A stretch of 64,000 nucleotides of DNA from CAYXXZ01 sp964469165 (GCA_964469165.1 CAYXXZ010000003.1:34867-98866), one strand, 5' to 3'; numbered from the stretch's first letter, positions 33,600-44,292 are shown. Notes: generated by a model not told the origin, from the sequence alone. Program-made: numbers and translations.

Positions 33600-34085
33600 A
33601 TGATTTCCAGCCGCCACTGTTTCCTGCTCATCGCCCTGGCCTGCGCCGGGCTGATCGCCACCGCGCTCTACATGGAGCACGTCATGGGGCTCGTCCCCTG
33701 CTATCTGTGCATCGTGCAGCGGGCGTTCGTCATTCTCACCGGGGTGATTGCCCTGCTCGCAGTCGTCCACAACCCGGCAGCCCTCGGTATCCGCATCTAC
33801 GGAGGTCTCGCCGCGCTGAGCGCCTTCACCGGTTCCGGGTTCTCGATCCGCCAGTTGTGGCTGCAAAGCCTGCCCGAAGACCAGGTGCCGGCGTGCGGCC
33901 CCTCCGCCGATTATCTGATGGGAAGTTTTTCTCCCGCGGAATGGCTGCCGATACTGCTGCGCGGCGATGGCAACTGTGCGAAGGTCGACTGGACGTTCCT
34001 CGGTCTGAGCATTGCGGGTTGGATGTTGATCATGTTTGTCGGGCTGGGATTTTTCGCCCTTTGGCAGGTTTTCCGGCGCCAGTGA
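33600..34085 (+). CDS. dsbB: Disulfide bond formation protein DsbB
   Basis: A 161-residue inner-membrane protein with four hydrophobic segments. The first periplasmic cysteine pair is in PCYLC and the second pair in ACGPSADY and GNCAKV, as required to reoxidise DsbA and pass electrons to quinones. The ATG at 33600 gives the normal N-terminus (MISSRHCFLL) and has AACAGG upstream; a GTG 27 bp earlier is less likely. dsbA is not in the window. Confidence 0.93.
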   Translation: MISSRHCFLLIALACAGLIATALYMEHVMGLVPCYLCIVQRAFVILTGVIALLAVVHNPAALGIRIYGGLAALSAFTGSGFSIRQLWLQSLPEDQVPACGPSADYLMGSFSPAEWLPILLRGDGNCAKVDWTFLGLSIAGWMLIMFVGLGFFALWQVFRRQ

Positions 34086-34106
34086 GGGGTACGGTGAGAT
34101 TCACAC

Positions 34107-34192
34107 GTAGGTTGGGCTGAGGAACGCAGCCCAACAGTTCCGCCATCAACGTGCCTCACTTCTGTTGGGCTTCGTTCCTCAACCCAACCTAC
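34107..34192. repeat. Palindromic intergenic element, GTAGGTTGGGCTGAGGAACG type
   Basis: Inverted arms of about 30 bp start at 34107 (GTAGGTTGGGCTGAGGAACG) and end at 34192 (CGTTCCTCAACCCAACCTAC). This palindrome type is common in proteobacterial intergenic DNA. It lies between dsbB and the FKBP gene. Confidence 0.75.
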
Positions 34193-34226
34193 AAAAAAAA
34201 GGAGGGTCGCTGACCCTCCCTTTTTT
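34193..34226. terminator. Bidirectional terminator between dsbB and the FKBP gene
   Basis: A perfect GGAGGGTC/GACCCTCC stem is flanked by A8 on the left and T6 on the right, so it can stop transcription in both directions between two convergent genes. Confidence 0.9.
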
Positions 34227-34246
34227 ATGCAAATGACGTCCGCACG

Positions 34247-35011
34247 TCACTCCTGCGCGGCGGCGCCTTCCTGTTGCTCGCCTTCCGCGTTGGCTTTCAG
34301 CAGCTCGACCTCGAAAATCAGGGTTTGCTCGGGGCCGATCATGCCGCCGGCGCCACCGGGGCCGTACGCCAGCGAGGGTGGAATGTACAGCTCCCACTTG
34401 GCGCCTTCCTTCATCAGCAGCAGCGCCTCGGTCCAGCCGGGGATGACCTGATTGACACCGAAGGTGGCCGGCACGCCGCGCTTGAAGGAGCTATCGAACT
34501 CGGTGCCGTCGATCAGGGTTCCCTTGTAGTGAACCTCGACCGTGCTGTCGGCGGTGGGCACCTCGCCCTCGCCTTCCTCGATGATCTTGTACTGCAAACC
34601 GCTGTCCAGGGTGACCACGTCCTCCTTGGCGCCGTTTTCCGCCAGGAAGGCCTCACCTTCGGCCTTGTTCTTCCCGGACAGCTCTTCGAACACCTTCTGG
34701 TGTTCGGCCATTTTTTCTTCCTGGAACGCCTGCAGCACCGCCATCACTTCGTCTTCACCGAGCTTGGGCTCGGCTTCGCTGATTGCATCCCGCACACCTT
34801 GCGCGAAGACATTGACGTCAATATCCATGGACTCGGCCTTGAACTGACTGCCGATGTTCTGGCCGAAGATGTAGCTGAGCTTCTGGGTTTGGGTTTCCAG
34901 GGTCGCCGCCACCTCGCCGGTATGTGCTGTCTCGCCGTCGCCGGGCCCTTTGTCGCAGCCAGCGACCATGAAGGTCAGCGCTACCAGGGTAGCCAGGGTT
35001 TTCCTCTTCAT
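34247..35011 (-). CDS. fkpA: FKBP-type peptidyl-prolyl isomerase, lipoprotein (FkpA/Mip-like)
   Basis: A 254-residue protein with an N-terminal lipoprotein signal (LTFMVAGC, lipidated cysteine near residue 19). Residues 40-130 are the helical dimerisation domain seen in Mip and FkpA (KLSYIFGQNIGSQ), and residues 135-240 the FKBP fold (VEVHYKGTLIDGTEFDSS, GWTEALLLMKEG, PPSLAYG). It is predicted to fold proteins in the periplasm or at the outer membrane. The C-terminus is short, Gln and Ala rich. Confidence 0.9.
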   Translation of the reverse strand: MKRKTLATLVALTFMVAGCDKGPGDGETAHTGEVAATLETQTQKLSYIFGQNIGSQFKAESMDIDVNVFAQGVRDAISEAEPKLGEDEVMAVLQAFQEEKMAEHQKVFEELSGKNKAEGEAFLAENGAKEDVVTLDSGLQYKIIEEGEGEVPTADSTVEVHYKGTLIDGTEFDSSFKRGVPATFGVNQVIPGWTEALLLMKEGAKWELYIPPSLAYGPGGAGGMIGPEQTLIFEVELLKANAEGEQQEGAAAQE

Positions 35012-35084
35012 TACTGTTTTCCTTCAGCAGGTGTTGGGTTAGTGCGACATATTAACGCAAAGCCCAGCGCCGCCACAGTGTTTC

Positions 35085-35170
35085 AGCTGTAAGCTCCAAG
35101 CTGTAAGTTGAACTCTGGCGGAACTCGGTTCTTGCAGTGCTCCGACTTAGCGCTTGGAGCACACCTCGAT
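35085..35170. repeat. Diverged dispersed repeat with AAGCTCCAAGCTGTAAG
   Basis: CAGCTGTAAGCTCCAAGCTG followed by a block GAACTCGGTTCTTGCAGTGC and GCGCTTGGAGC. It resembles the family at 30987 (GGGCTCGGTTCTTCCAGCG) but has a different right end, with an inverted GCTCCAAG/CTTGGAGC pair. Confidence 0.45.
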
Positions 35171-35172
35171 GA

Positions 35173-35865
35173 TCACTCGCTGCGGCGGAACAGCAGATCC
35201 CAGACGCCGTGGCCGAGTCTCTCACCGCGGCGCTCGAACTTGGTGATCGGGCGAAAATCGGGGCGCGGCGAGTAGCCCTGGCCTGCCTCATTGACGTAGC
35301 CCGGAGCCGCCGACATTACTTCGAGCATGTGTTCGGCGTAGTTCTGCCAATCCGTTGCCAGATGCAGGATACCGCCGATGCCGAGCTTGCCACGCAGCCG
35401 CTCGACGAACGCCGCTTGAATGATGCGGCGCTTGTGGTGCTTCTTTTTGTGCCAGGGGTCGGGAAAATAAACCTGTACGCGGCTCAGACTGCCATCGGCG
35501 ATACAGTCGTCGAGAACGTCGAGTGCGTCCGCCATGTAGACCCGCACATTGGCAAGGCCGCGCTCGGCGGCATTGTTGATGAGACGGCCGACACCCGGCG
35601 GGTGAACCTCGATGCCGACGAAATCCTTGTCCGGCTCCGCCTCCGCCATTTCCAGCAGGGAATCCCCCATGCCGAAACCGATCTCCAGCACCACCGGCGC
35701 CGCGCGACCAAAGATGCGCCGCCAATCCGCCGGGCCGTCGTGAAGGCTCAAACCATACGCAGCCCAGTGATCGTCGAAAGCCTTGCGCTGGGCGTCGGTC
35801 ATGCGCCCGGCGCGAATGACATAGCTGCGGATGGATTTTTTCTTGAATTCAGGACGCAGTTCCAA
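35173..35865 (-). CDS. trmB: tRNA (guanine-N7-)-methyltransferase
   Basis: A 230-residue SAM-dependent enzyme that methylates guanine 46 of tRNA. Motifs seen: LEIGFGMGDSLLEMA for SAM binding, FVGIEVHPPGVG, and VQVYFPDPWHKKKHHKRR, the hallmark of TrmB. It is 9 bp upstream of nothing else in this direction; DUF423 lies just before it on the same strand, so both may share a transcript. Confidence 0.95.
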   Translation of the reverse strand: MELRPEFKKKSIRSYVIRAGRMTDAQRKAFDDHWAAYGLSLHDGPADWRRIFGRAAPVVLEIGFGMGDSLLEMAEAEPDKDFVGIEVHPPGVGRLINNAAERGLANVRVYMADALDVLDDCIADGSLSRVQVYFPDPWHKKKHHKRRIIQAAFVERLRGKLGIGGILHLATDWQNYAEHMLEVMSAAPGYVNEAGQGYSPRPDFRPITKFERRGERLGHGVWDLLFRRSE

Positions 35866-35874
35866 GAGAGTTCC

Positions 35875-36249
35875 TCAGGCTGCGGGCTTTTTCAGCAGCG
35901 CCACTGCCAGCGTCAGCCAGCCGAGCAGCAGCAGGACACCGCCGAGCGGTGTGATCATGCCGAGCCGCGGCACGCCAAACCACACCAGCGCGTAGAGGCT
36001 GCCCGAAAACACCAGCACGCCGGCGATGAAGCAGTAGCCGGCGAGCAGAATCAGGCGGCGAGGCGCCAGCGCGGGCAGCAGGCCGAGCAGCAGAATGACC
36101 GGAACATGGTACATCTGGTAGCTGACAGCCGTTTTCCATACATCGAGCATGGCGGGCGACACCAGGCCTTGCAGACCATGGGCGCCAAAAGCGCCCAGCG
36201 CGACGCCGACAAAACCGAGAACGGCGGCAATGACCGATAGATGTTTCAT
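35875..36249 (-). CDS. DUF423 small membrane protein (YgdD-like)
   Basis: A 124-residue protein with four hydrophobic segments, matching DUF423: GALGAFGAHGL-like start (LGAFGAHGLQG) and a YQMYH segment. Function unknown in all organisms. It starts 9 bp before trmB begins downstream on the same strand and follows the rpoH terminator. Confidence 0.88.
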   Translation of the reverse strand: MKHLSVIAAVLGFVGVALGAFGAHGLQGLVSPAMLDVWKTAVSYQMYHVPVILLLGLLPALAPRRLILLAGYCFIAGVLVFSGSLYALVWFGVPRLGMITPLGGVLLLLGWLTLAVALLKKPAA

Positions 36250-36271
36250 GATGGTGCTGTATCCATAAATA

Positions 36272-36301
36272 AAGCCGCGGCCCAGGTCGGGAACGCGGCT
36301 T
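36272..36301 (-). terminator. Intrinsic terminator after rpoH
   Basis: On the minus strand AAGCCGCG pairs with CGCGGCTT across a 14-nt loop, followed by TATTTAT. It lies about 30 bp past the rpoH stop codon. Confidence 0.7.
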
Positions 36302-36330
36302 CATATGACTGATGGGAATGACGGAGCGCC

Positions 36331-37179
<849 letters not shown>

Positions 37180-37300
37180 ACCTACCTCTCTTTCAAGACG
37201 CCGTAGTTTAACAGCTGCGTGTTAGATTGCCATAACTTTGCCAGGTTCCCTGGGTCTGCCACTTTTATAGCAAGACACGCCAAAATCTATTTTTATGCGG

Positions 37301-38284
37301 TCATTCCGGCTCGATGCGCCGCATATGGCTGGCCACCGCGATCCAGGCGCCACCAAGGCCGAGCGCGACCCCGCAGGCGAGCAATACCAGCAAGGTCGCA
37401 AAGCCCGGACCCTGCAACGAGAAGCCGCTCTGGTACAGCGCGGCGATGCGCTTCGCCGCTGGCGCCATCGCCAGGAAGCCGATCCATACCAGCAGCCAGG
37501 CGCACAATCCACCACCGACGCCATACCAGAAACCCGCATAGAGGAAGGGCCGCCGCACGTAGCCATTGGTGCCGCCGATCAGTTTGACGACCACGATCTC
37601 TTCGCGGCGATTCGCGATCGCCATGCGAATGGTGTTGCCCATCACCAGCAAAACCCCGAAACCGAGCGCAACCCCGAGCCCCATGGCGGCCTGTTTGCCC
37701 GCATTGATGAAGGCGTGAAGCTTTTGCAGCCAACCCAGATCGACGCTGACATCGTCGACCTCATCGCGCGCCTTGAGCCAGGCCACCAGGGCATCGGCTG
37801 CGGCGGCGTCCCGCGTCACGGCGTCGGCGGGCTGGACGAGGATGGCGGGGGGCAGCGGATTGTCATCGAGCAGCAAGAGCACGTCGCCGAAACCGGATGC
37901 CTCGCGAAATTCCTCGAGAGCGCGCTCGCGGCTCAGATAGACGATGGCGGTGACGTCGGGGCGCTGTTCCAGCGCCATCATCAACTCGGCGACGCCATCA
38001 TCGGACAGGCTTTTGTTGAGAAAGACGCTCATGCGCGCGTTGAGTTCGATACCGCTCCCCAGCGTGCGCAGGTTTTCGATGGCGGTGTAAAGCGCGGCCG
38101 GCAGCGCCATGGCGATGGCGATCACCAGCACGGTCATCAGGGTCTGCAGTGGCTGGCGCAACAGGCGCCGCAAGCTCTGGACCACGGTTTTGCCGTGGTG
38201 ATTGACGTAGCTGTCCACGCGATGGCGCAGCGAAGCGCGGCTTCCTCTTGCGCCCGAGATGGTCTTGCGCGGCTTGGTGCCCAT
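37301..38284 (-). CDS. ftsX: Cell division protein FtsX
   Basis: A 327-residue ABC-type membrane protein with four transmembrane segments. With FtsE it regulates periplasmic amidases through EnvC during septation. An N-terminal cytoplasmic basic stretch precedes the first membrane segment (LMTVLVIAIAMALPAALY); the large periplasmic loop is at residues about 70-175. The ATG at 38284 is 2 bp after the ftsE stop; a TTG two codons earlier would overlap ftsE. Confidence 0.94.
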   Translation of the reverse strand: MGTKPRKTISGARGSRASLRHRVDSYVNHHGKTVVQSLRRLLRQPLQTLMTVLVIAIAMALPAALYTAIENLRTLGSGIELNARMSVFLNKSLSDDGVAELMMALEQRPDVTAIVYLSRERALEEFREASGFGDVLLLLDDNPLPPAILVQPADAVTRDAAAADALVAWLKARDEVDDVSVDLGWLQKLHAFINAGKQAAMGLGVALGFGVLLVMGNTIRMAIANRREEIVVVKLIGGTNGYVRRPFLYAGFWYGVGGGLCAWLLVWIGFLAMAPAAKRIAALYQSGFSLQGPGFATLLVLLACGVALGLGGAWIAVASHMRRIEPE

Positions 38285-38286
38285 GT

Positions 38287-38943
38287 TCAACCCTCCACCA
38301 GGCGACCGTGACGCAGATGGAGCTCGCGACAGCGCATCGGCGCGATCAGGGCGATGTCGTGGGTGGCGATGAGCACGGTCACCCCGACATCGTTGAACTG
38401 ATAAAAGAGATTCATGATCTCCGCCGACAGTTCCGGATCGAGGTTGCCGGTGGGCTCGTCAGCGAGCAGGATTTTCGGCTTGTGCACCACGGCGCGGGCA
38501 ATGCCGACGCGCTGTTGCTCGCCCGTGGAAAGCGCAATGGGATTCTGTCTTTCCTTGCTCAGCAAATCGACCTTGTCGAGCGCCGCCCGCACCCGGCGCG
38601 GGATATCGGCACGCGGAAAGCCCATGACTTCAAGGGGCAGCGCCACGTTGTCGTACACCGTGCGATCGAAGAGCAGGTGGTGGTTCTGAAAAACCACGCC
38701 AACGCGGCGGCGGAAATACGGCACCTGGCTGGCGTGGAGGCGGTTGAGATTCTTGCCGTTGATCAGTACCTGTCCCTGGGACGGGCGCTCCAGCAACGTG
38801 ATCATTTTCAGCAGCGTACTCTTGCCCGCGCCGGAGTGGCCCGTGAGGAAGGCAAACTCGCCCTCGCCCATGAAAAAACTGAGGTTCGCCAGCGCCTCGT
38901 GACCGGAAGGGTAACGCTTGCTGACGTTGTCGAACTGGATCAT
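38287..38943 (-). CDS. ftsE: Cell division ATP-binding protein FtsE
   Basis: A 218-residue ABC ATPase. Walker A (GHSGAGKST), the signature LSTGEQQR and Walker B (ILLADEP) are intact. The start at 38943 matches the usual FtsE N-terminus (MIQFDNVSKRYPSG); an open frame upstream adds residues without homology. ftsE is 92 bp downstream of ftsY and directly before ftsX, the standard operon. Confidence 0.96.
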   Translation of the reverse strand: MIQFDNVSKRYPSGHEALANLSFFMGEGEFAFLTGHSGAGKSTLLKMITLLERPSQGQVLINGKNLNRLHASQVPYFRRRVGVVFQNHHLLFDRTVYDNVALPLEVMGFPRADIPRRVRAALDKVDLLSKERQNPIALSTGEQQRVGIARAVVHKPKILLADEPTGNLDPELSAEIMNLFYQFNDVGVTVLIATHDIALIAPMRCRELHLRHGRLVEG

Positions 38944-39035
38944 CTCTGGGCTCGTTCTACACGGGAGTCTTTTTGCGGGCTGGCAACCTGCGCTCGGCGG
39001 CACGTCTCGGTGCGCCGCCTGTGCGCCAACAACGC

Positions 39036-40202
<1,167 letters not shown>

Positions 40203-40294
40203 GAAGACCTTACCTGACATCGTTTGAAACCGGTGTATCCTACCATTTCTTCCACGCCACGGCAGGCGCGAAACGCCTTGAGGAGTCATTCCGC

Positions 40295-40870
40295 TTGAAC
40301 CGCAAATCCCGTTCCGGCAGCCAGCAACAGCTGAGAATCATTGGTGGCAAATGGCGCAGCCGGCGCATCGCCTTTCCCGACCGCGACGGCCTGCGCCCCA
40401 CCGGCGACCGCATCCGCGAAACACTTTTCAACTGGCTGGCGCCCGATATTCCCGCCGCCCGCTGTCTCGATGCCTTCGCGGGATCGGGTGCGCTGGGCTT
40501 CGAAGCCCTGTCCCGCGGCGCGGAGACCGTGGTTTTCGTGGAACAGGATGCCGCCGCGTACCGGCATCTGCTCGACACCAAGGCCCTGCTCGACGCCGAG
40601 GGCGCCACCATCATCCAGCAGGATCTGCTGACCTGGCTGAAGGCGGCGCAGCCCTCCCCGTTCGACATCATCTTTCTCGATCCGCCCTTCGCGCACGGGC
40701 TCTACGATCCCGTTTTCAGCGCACTCGAGGAGAGCGGCGCAATCGCCGCAGGCAGCCTGATTTATATCGAAAAAGCCCTCGCGGAAGAGGCGGCACCTCC
40801 GCCGAATTGGCGCTGCCTGCGGGACAAGCGCGCAGGAGACGTTCACTTCCGGCTGTTTATCGTGGATTGA
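40295..40870 (+). CDS. rsmD: 16S rRNA (guanine(966)-N(2))-methyltransferase
   Basis: A 191-residue SAM-dependent methyltransferase acting on the 30S subunit. It has RPTGDRIRETLFNWL, the SAM motif LDAFAGSGALGFEALSRGA and the catalytic DPPF motif (IIFLDPPF). The start is a TTG at 40295, with GAGGAG about 10 bp before. The gene lies between ftsY and coaD as in many gammaproteobacteria. Confidence 0.95.
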   Translation: MNRKSRSGSQQQLRIIGGKWRSRRIAFPDRDGLRPTGDRIRETLFNWLAPDIPAARCLDAFAGSGALGFEALSRGAETVVFVEQDAAAYRHLLDTKALLDAEGATIIQQDLLTWLKAAQPSPFDIIFLDPPFAHGLYDPVFSALEESGAIAAGSLIYIEKALAEEAAPPPNWRCLRDKRAGDVHFRLFIVD

Positions 40871-40921
40871 GCGGCTGCGGTGCATTGTTGTACCATCGTG
40901 GCCCCGTCAAGGAACTGCATC

Positions 40922-41419
40922 ATGAAGACCATCATCTATCCGGGCACCTTCGACCCGATCACCCACGGTCACACCGACCTTGTGGAAAGGGCTTGCAAAC
41001 TGTTCGACAAAGTCATCGTTTCCATTGCCATCAGCGAAAAGAAGAAACCGCTGTTTTCTCTCGCGGAGCGCATCTCGCTGGCACAAACGGCGCTGTCGCA
41101 CCTGAACAATGTGGAAGTGGTGGGTTTCGATTACCTGATGGTGCACTTTGCCCGCGACCAGAACGCCACCGCCGTGCTGCGCGGTCTGCGCGCCGTATCG
41201 GATTTCGAGTACGAATTTCAGCTCGCCAACATGAACAGGGCACTGTCACCCGACATGGAGTCGATTTTCCTCACGCCCGCCGAGAAGCACTCTTATATCT
41301 CTTCCTCGCTGGTAAGAGAGATTGCCTCGCTGAACGGCAACATCACGGCCTTTGTTCATCCCGCCGTTGCCGAAGCCCTGTACCGCAAGTTCGGTCACGA
41401 GACCACGACGCAGTCATGA
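40922..41419 (+). CDS. coaD: Phosphopantetheine adenylyltransferase
   Basis: A 165-residue nucleotidyltransferase that makes dephospho-CoA from phosphopantetheine and ATP. Motifs: YPGTFDPITHGHTDLV with the HxGH site, and YISSSLVREIA near the end. The normal N-terminus MKTIIYPGTFDP supports the start at 40922. It is 51 bp after rsmD and convergent with mutM. Confidence 0.97.
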   Translation: MKTIIYPGTFDPITHGHTDLVERACKLFDKVIVSIAISEKKKPLFSLAERISLAQTALSHLNNVEVVGFDYLMVHFARDQNATAVLRGLRAVSDFEYEFQLANMNRALSPDMESIFLTPAEKHSYISSSLVREIASLNGNITAFVHPAVAEALYRKFGHETTTQS

Positions 41420-41450
41420 ATCACGCCGTCTGCTGCCGGCGCGGCCATTC

Positions 41451-42266
41451 TCAGCGCTGGCAGGCGGGGCAATACACCGTCGTTCTCTGACCCAGGCGGA
41501 TTTCCTTCAAAAGCGCGTCGCAGTGCAGGCAAGGCAGGCCGCCGCGCCCATAGACCGCCAATGATTGACTGAAATAACCCGGCTGACCCGTGCCGCCGAC
41601 GAAGTCGCGCAGCGTGGTGCCGCCCTGGGCGATGGCCTGGCTCAGCACGGTCCTGATACAGTCCGTCAGCCGCGCGTAGCGCACACGCGATACCCGGCCC
41701 GCCTCTCTCAGGGGATGGATTCCCGCCGCGAAAAGGGCCTCGTTGGCGTAGATGTTTCCCACGCCCACCACGACACGACTGTCCATCACGAAACTCTTGA
41801 TCGGCACTTTTCTGCCTTTGGCACGCAACCACAAATGGTCATCCGTGAAGCCGTCCTCCAGAGGCTCCGGCCCCAGTGAAGCAAGCAGGGAATGGGTCAG
41901 CGGATCACCCTCCACCCAGGTAACGATTCCGAAGCGGCGCGGATCGCGAAAGCGCAGCACCAGTCCGGACGACAGGCACCAGTCCAGATGGTCATGTTTT
42001 CCCGGCTCGCTGCCGGCTTCGACCAGGCGCAAACTGCCAGACATACCCAAATGCATCAACACATGGCCTTCGCCAATGGCGAATATCAGATATTTTCCGC
42101 GCCGCGTCACGCTGCGCACCACCTGTCCCGCCAGCAATGCCTCGAGCCGGGCCGGAACAGGCACACGCAGGCGCGTTTCCCTGACGATACACTTTTCCAC
42201 GCGCATCCCTTCCACATGAGGCGCTACACCTCTGCGCGTGGTTTCAACTTCGGGGAGTTCAGGCAC
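41451..42266 (-). CDS. mutM: Formamidopyrimidine-DNA glycosylase
   Basis: A 271-residue base-excision repair enzyme that removes 8-oxoguanine. The mature N-terminal Pro and Glu (MPELPEVETTRRGV) are the catalytic residues; KYLIF and the helix-two-turn-helix VGNIYANEALF segment follow. The zinc finger at the C-terminus has the CLHC and CPAC pairs. The gene is convergent with coaD and divergent from the exbD gene. Confidence 0.97.
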   Translation of the reverse strand: MPELPEVETTRRGVAPHVEGMRVEKCIVRETRLRVPVPARLEALLAGQVVRSVTRRGKYLIFAIGEGHVLMHLGMSGSLRLVEAGSEPGKHDHLDWCLSSGLVLRFRDPRRFGIVTWVEGDPLTHSLLASLGPEPLEDGFTDDHLWLRAKGRKVPIKSFVMDSRVVVGVGNIYANEALFAAGIHPLREAGRVSRVRYARLTDCIRTVLSQAIAQGGTTLRDFVGGTGQPGYFSQSLAVYGRGGLPCLHCDALLKEIRLGQRTTVYCPACQR

Positions 42267-42423
42267 AAGGGCTTCTCACAGGCAAACTTTGCCGGCATAC
42301 TAGTAACAAATTGCACAACGGGCAATTGCCGAGCCGTTTGTCTCATTTCTTCCAGGAACTCTGGGCAAACAGATTTTGAGTGAGTATCATTGCTCACCTT
42401 TTATACATATGGGGTAGGAAATT

Positions 42424-42837
42424 ATGGCCTTAGGTAAACGCAACAAGGCCGAAGAAGACGCACAGATCGACCTCACGCCGATGCTCGACGTGGTGTTCAT
42501 CATGCTGATCTTTTTCATCGTTACAGCATCCTTCGTGAACGAAAGCGGTATCGACGTCACCCGTCCGCCGCCCACCACGGATCAGCCACCGAGCGACACC
42601 AAGAACAGAAATATCGTCTTTGATGTCAGCGATTCGGGCGATATCTTCCTGGAAGGCCGCAGAATCGATGTACGGTCAGTGCGGGCCAACGTGGAGCGCA
42701 TCCACGCCGAGAACCCCCAGGCAAAAGTCATCATCAGCGCGGCGCCGCAAGCCAAGACCGAACTCTTCGTCGAAATTTCGGATCAGGCACGCGAAGCCGG
42801 CGTTTACGACATCTCTCTGGCAACCAAGAGAAGATAA
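42424..42837 (+). CDS. ExbD/TolR-family protein, orphan
   Basis: A 137-residue energy-transducing membrane protein. One transmembrane segment (VFIMLIFFIVTASFV) follows the conserved DLTPMLDVVF region with its aspartates, and the rest is a periplasmic domain. ExbD usually works with ExbB and TonB, but no exbB or tonB gene is adjacent: mutM lies upstream on the opposite strand and a terminator follows. GGGTAGGA gives the ribosome-binding site. The upstream region has a GTGAG/CTCAC inverted repeat at 42380-42397 that could be an operator. Confidence 0.88.
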   Translation: MALGKRNKAEEDAQIDLTPMLDVVFIMLIFFIVTASFVNESGIDVTRPPPTTDQPPSDTKNRNIVFDVSDSGDIFLEGRRIDVRSVRANVERIHAENPQAKVIISAAPQAKTELFVEISDQAREAGVYDISLATKRR

Positions 42838-42852
42838 GAAAACAGACACAAC

Positions 42853-42882
42853 AAAAAAACCGGCGCTTGCGCCGGTTTTTTT
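42853..42882. terminator. Bidirectional terminator between exbD and rpmG
   Basis: A CCGGCGC/GCGCCGG stem with a TT loop is flanked by A7 and T7, so it can end both exbD and rpmBG transcription. Confidence 0.9.
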
Positions 42883-42940
42883 GTTTGTTTGTGAACCTTG
42901 CCTCAACCACACATCAGGAAAGGTTCTCGCAATATATTGA

Positions 42941-43108
42941 TTACTTGATCTTGGCTTCCTTGTAGGCAACGTGCTGCCTGACCACCGGATCGTACTTTTT
43001 GAACTCGAGCTTCTCGGGAGTGGTACGCTTGTTTTTGGTGGTTGTGTAGTAGTGCCCGGTACCGGCACTGGAAACCAGCTTGATCTTTTCTCTGTTTGAT
43101 TTGGCCAT
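42941..43108 (-). CDS. rpmG: 50S ribosomal protein L33
   Basis: A 55-residue ribosomal protein nearly identical in pattern to E. coli L33 (MAKSNREKIKLVSSAGTGHY and ending YKEAKIK). It lacks zinc-binding cysteine pairs, so it is the zinc-free form. It lies 13 bp after rpmB on the same strand, the standard rpmBG operon. Confidence 0.97.
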   Translation of the reverse strand: MAKSNREKIKLVSSAGTGHYYTTTKNKRTTPEKLEFKKYDPVVRQHVAYKEAKIK

Positions 43109-43121
43109 GTTCTAATGCTCC

Positions 43122-43358
43122 TCAGATTTTCTCGCCACGAACGCGCAGATCCGCGAGAACCTTTTCGATGCCATGTTTGTCGATGATACGCAAACCCTTG
43201 GTGGACACGCGCAGCTTCACGAAACGCTTCTCACCTTCCACCCAGAAACGATGGCTGTGCAGGTTGGGTTCGAACCGGCGGCGGGTCTTGTTTTGCGCGT
43301 GGGACACATTGTTTCCGGTCATCGGTCTCTTGCCGGTAACCTGACATACTTTGGACAT
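43122..43358 (-). CDS. rpmB: 50S ribosomal protein L28
   Basis: A 78-residue protein of the usual length, with MSKVCQVTGKRPMTGNNVSH and RRRFEPNLHSHRFW near the N-terminus. It is the first gene of the rpmBG operon, about 100 nt after a good sigma-70 promoter. Confidence 0.97.
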   Translation of the reverse strand: MSKVCQVTGKRPMTGNNVSHAQNKTRRRFEPNLHSHRFWVEGEKRFVKLRVSTKGLRIIDKHGIEKVLADLRVRGEKI

Positions 43359-43464
43359 GGTGCAGCCTCTAGGAATCTGGTTTTTTCAGCTTTCGCCTGA
43401 ATTTCCCGCCTCGCCGGGACGGGCGCGACAAACATACTTACGGGAGACCCGCAGGAAGGCGCGA

Positions 43465-43493
43465 TTTATACCAGAGCAGGGGGACAAAATCAA
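43465..43493 (-). promoter_or_regulatory. Sigma-70 promoter of rpmBG
   Basis: On the minus strand TTGATT (43488-43493) and TATAAA (43465-43470) are 17 bp apart. The resulting leader is about 100 nt and includes a GC-rich stretch. Confidence 0.65.
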
Positions 43494-43539
43494 ACGAATT
43501 TTGCCTGCCCGGGCGAGTGGCTGCGCGTCCGTCTCGCGC

Positions 43540-44214
43540 CTACATCAAACCGCGCTGCGCCAGCGATACCACCTGTCCCGCACCGACAATCAGGTGGTCC
43601 AGAAGGCGCACATCCACCAGCTGCAGCGCATCGCGCAGACGCCGCGTGATGGCTTCATCATCACGGCTGGGCTCGGCAACCCCGGAAGGGTGGTTGTGCG
43701 CGACGATCAGCGCGGCGGCGTTGTGCTGCAGGGCGCGCTTGACGATTTCGCGCGGATACACGCTGGCGCCGTCGATGGTTCCGAAGAACATTTCCTCGCA
43801 AACGATGAGGCGATGGCGGGTATCGAGGAAAAGCGCCGCGAACACTTCCTGAGAGCGATGCCCCAGGCGGGCCTGCAGATAGTGGCCGACAGCGGCCGGG
43901 CTGGTAAACACATCTTCACGCACCAGGGTTTCGGCAAAGTAGCGCCGTGCCAGTTCCAGCACCGCCTGCAGCTGGACATATTTGGCCTCGCCCAGTCCCT
44001 TGGCGACGCAGAAGGAGGACTTGTCGGCACTGAGCAGCGCTCCCAAACCGCCGAAGCGGGTGATCAGCTCCCGCGCCAGATCCACTGCCGACCAGCCCTT
44101 GATACCGGTACGCAGAAAAATCGCCAGCAGTTCCGTATCGGACAAGGCCGCAGGCCCTCGGTGCAACAGTTTTTCTCGCGGCCGCTCATCCTGCGGCCAT
44201 GTCTTGATCGTCAT
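43540..44214 (-). CDS. radC: RadC-family JAMM protein
   Basis: A 224-residue protein with a helix-hairpin-helix-like N-terminal part and a C-terminal JAMM metalloprotease fold (LIVAHNHPSGVAEPS). Its role in DNA repair is not proven. The start MTIKTWPQDERPREKLL at 44214 matches the family; a longer open frame on the same strand is non-coding. It is divergent from coaBC and convergent with nothing, being followed by the rpmBG operon. Confidence 0.93.
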   Translation of the reverse strand: MTIKTWPQDERPREKLLHRGPAALSDTELLAIFLRTGIKGWSAVDLARELITRFGGLGALLSADKSSFCVAKGLGEAKYVQLQAVLELARRYFAETLVREDVFTSPAAVGHYLQARLGHRSQEVFAALFLDTRHRLIVCEEMFFGTIDGASVYPREIVKRALQHNAAALIVAHNHPSGVAEPSRDDEAITRRLRDALQLVDVRLLDHLIVGAGQVVSLAQRGLM

Positions 44215-44292
44215 AACAACACTCCCTGTCGTCGAAAAAAAATGGACCAGGTGGTATCTTAGCTTCCCGATCAACATTTTCCAGGTGTGGCG

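Noticed and set aside
42376..42400. Fur box upstream of exbD
   Set aside because: Only TATCATT resembles part of the consensus; the GTGAG/CTCAC palindrome has the wrong shape for Fur.
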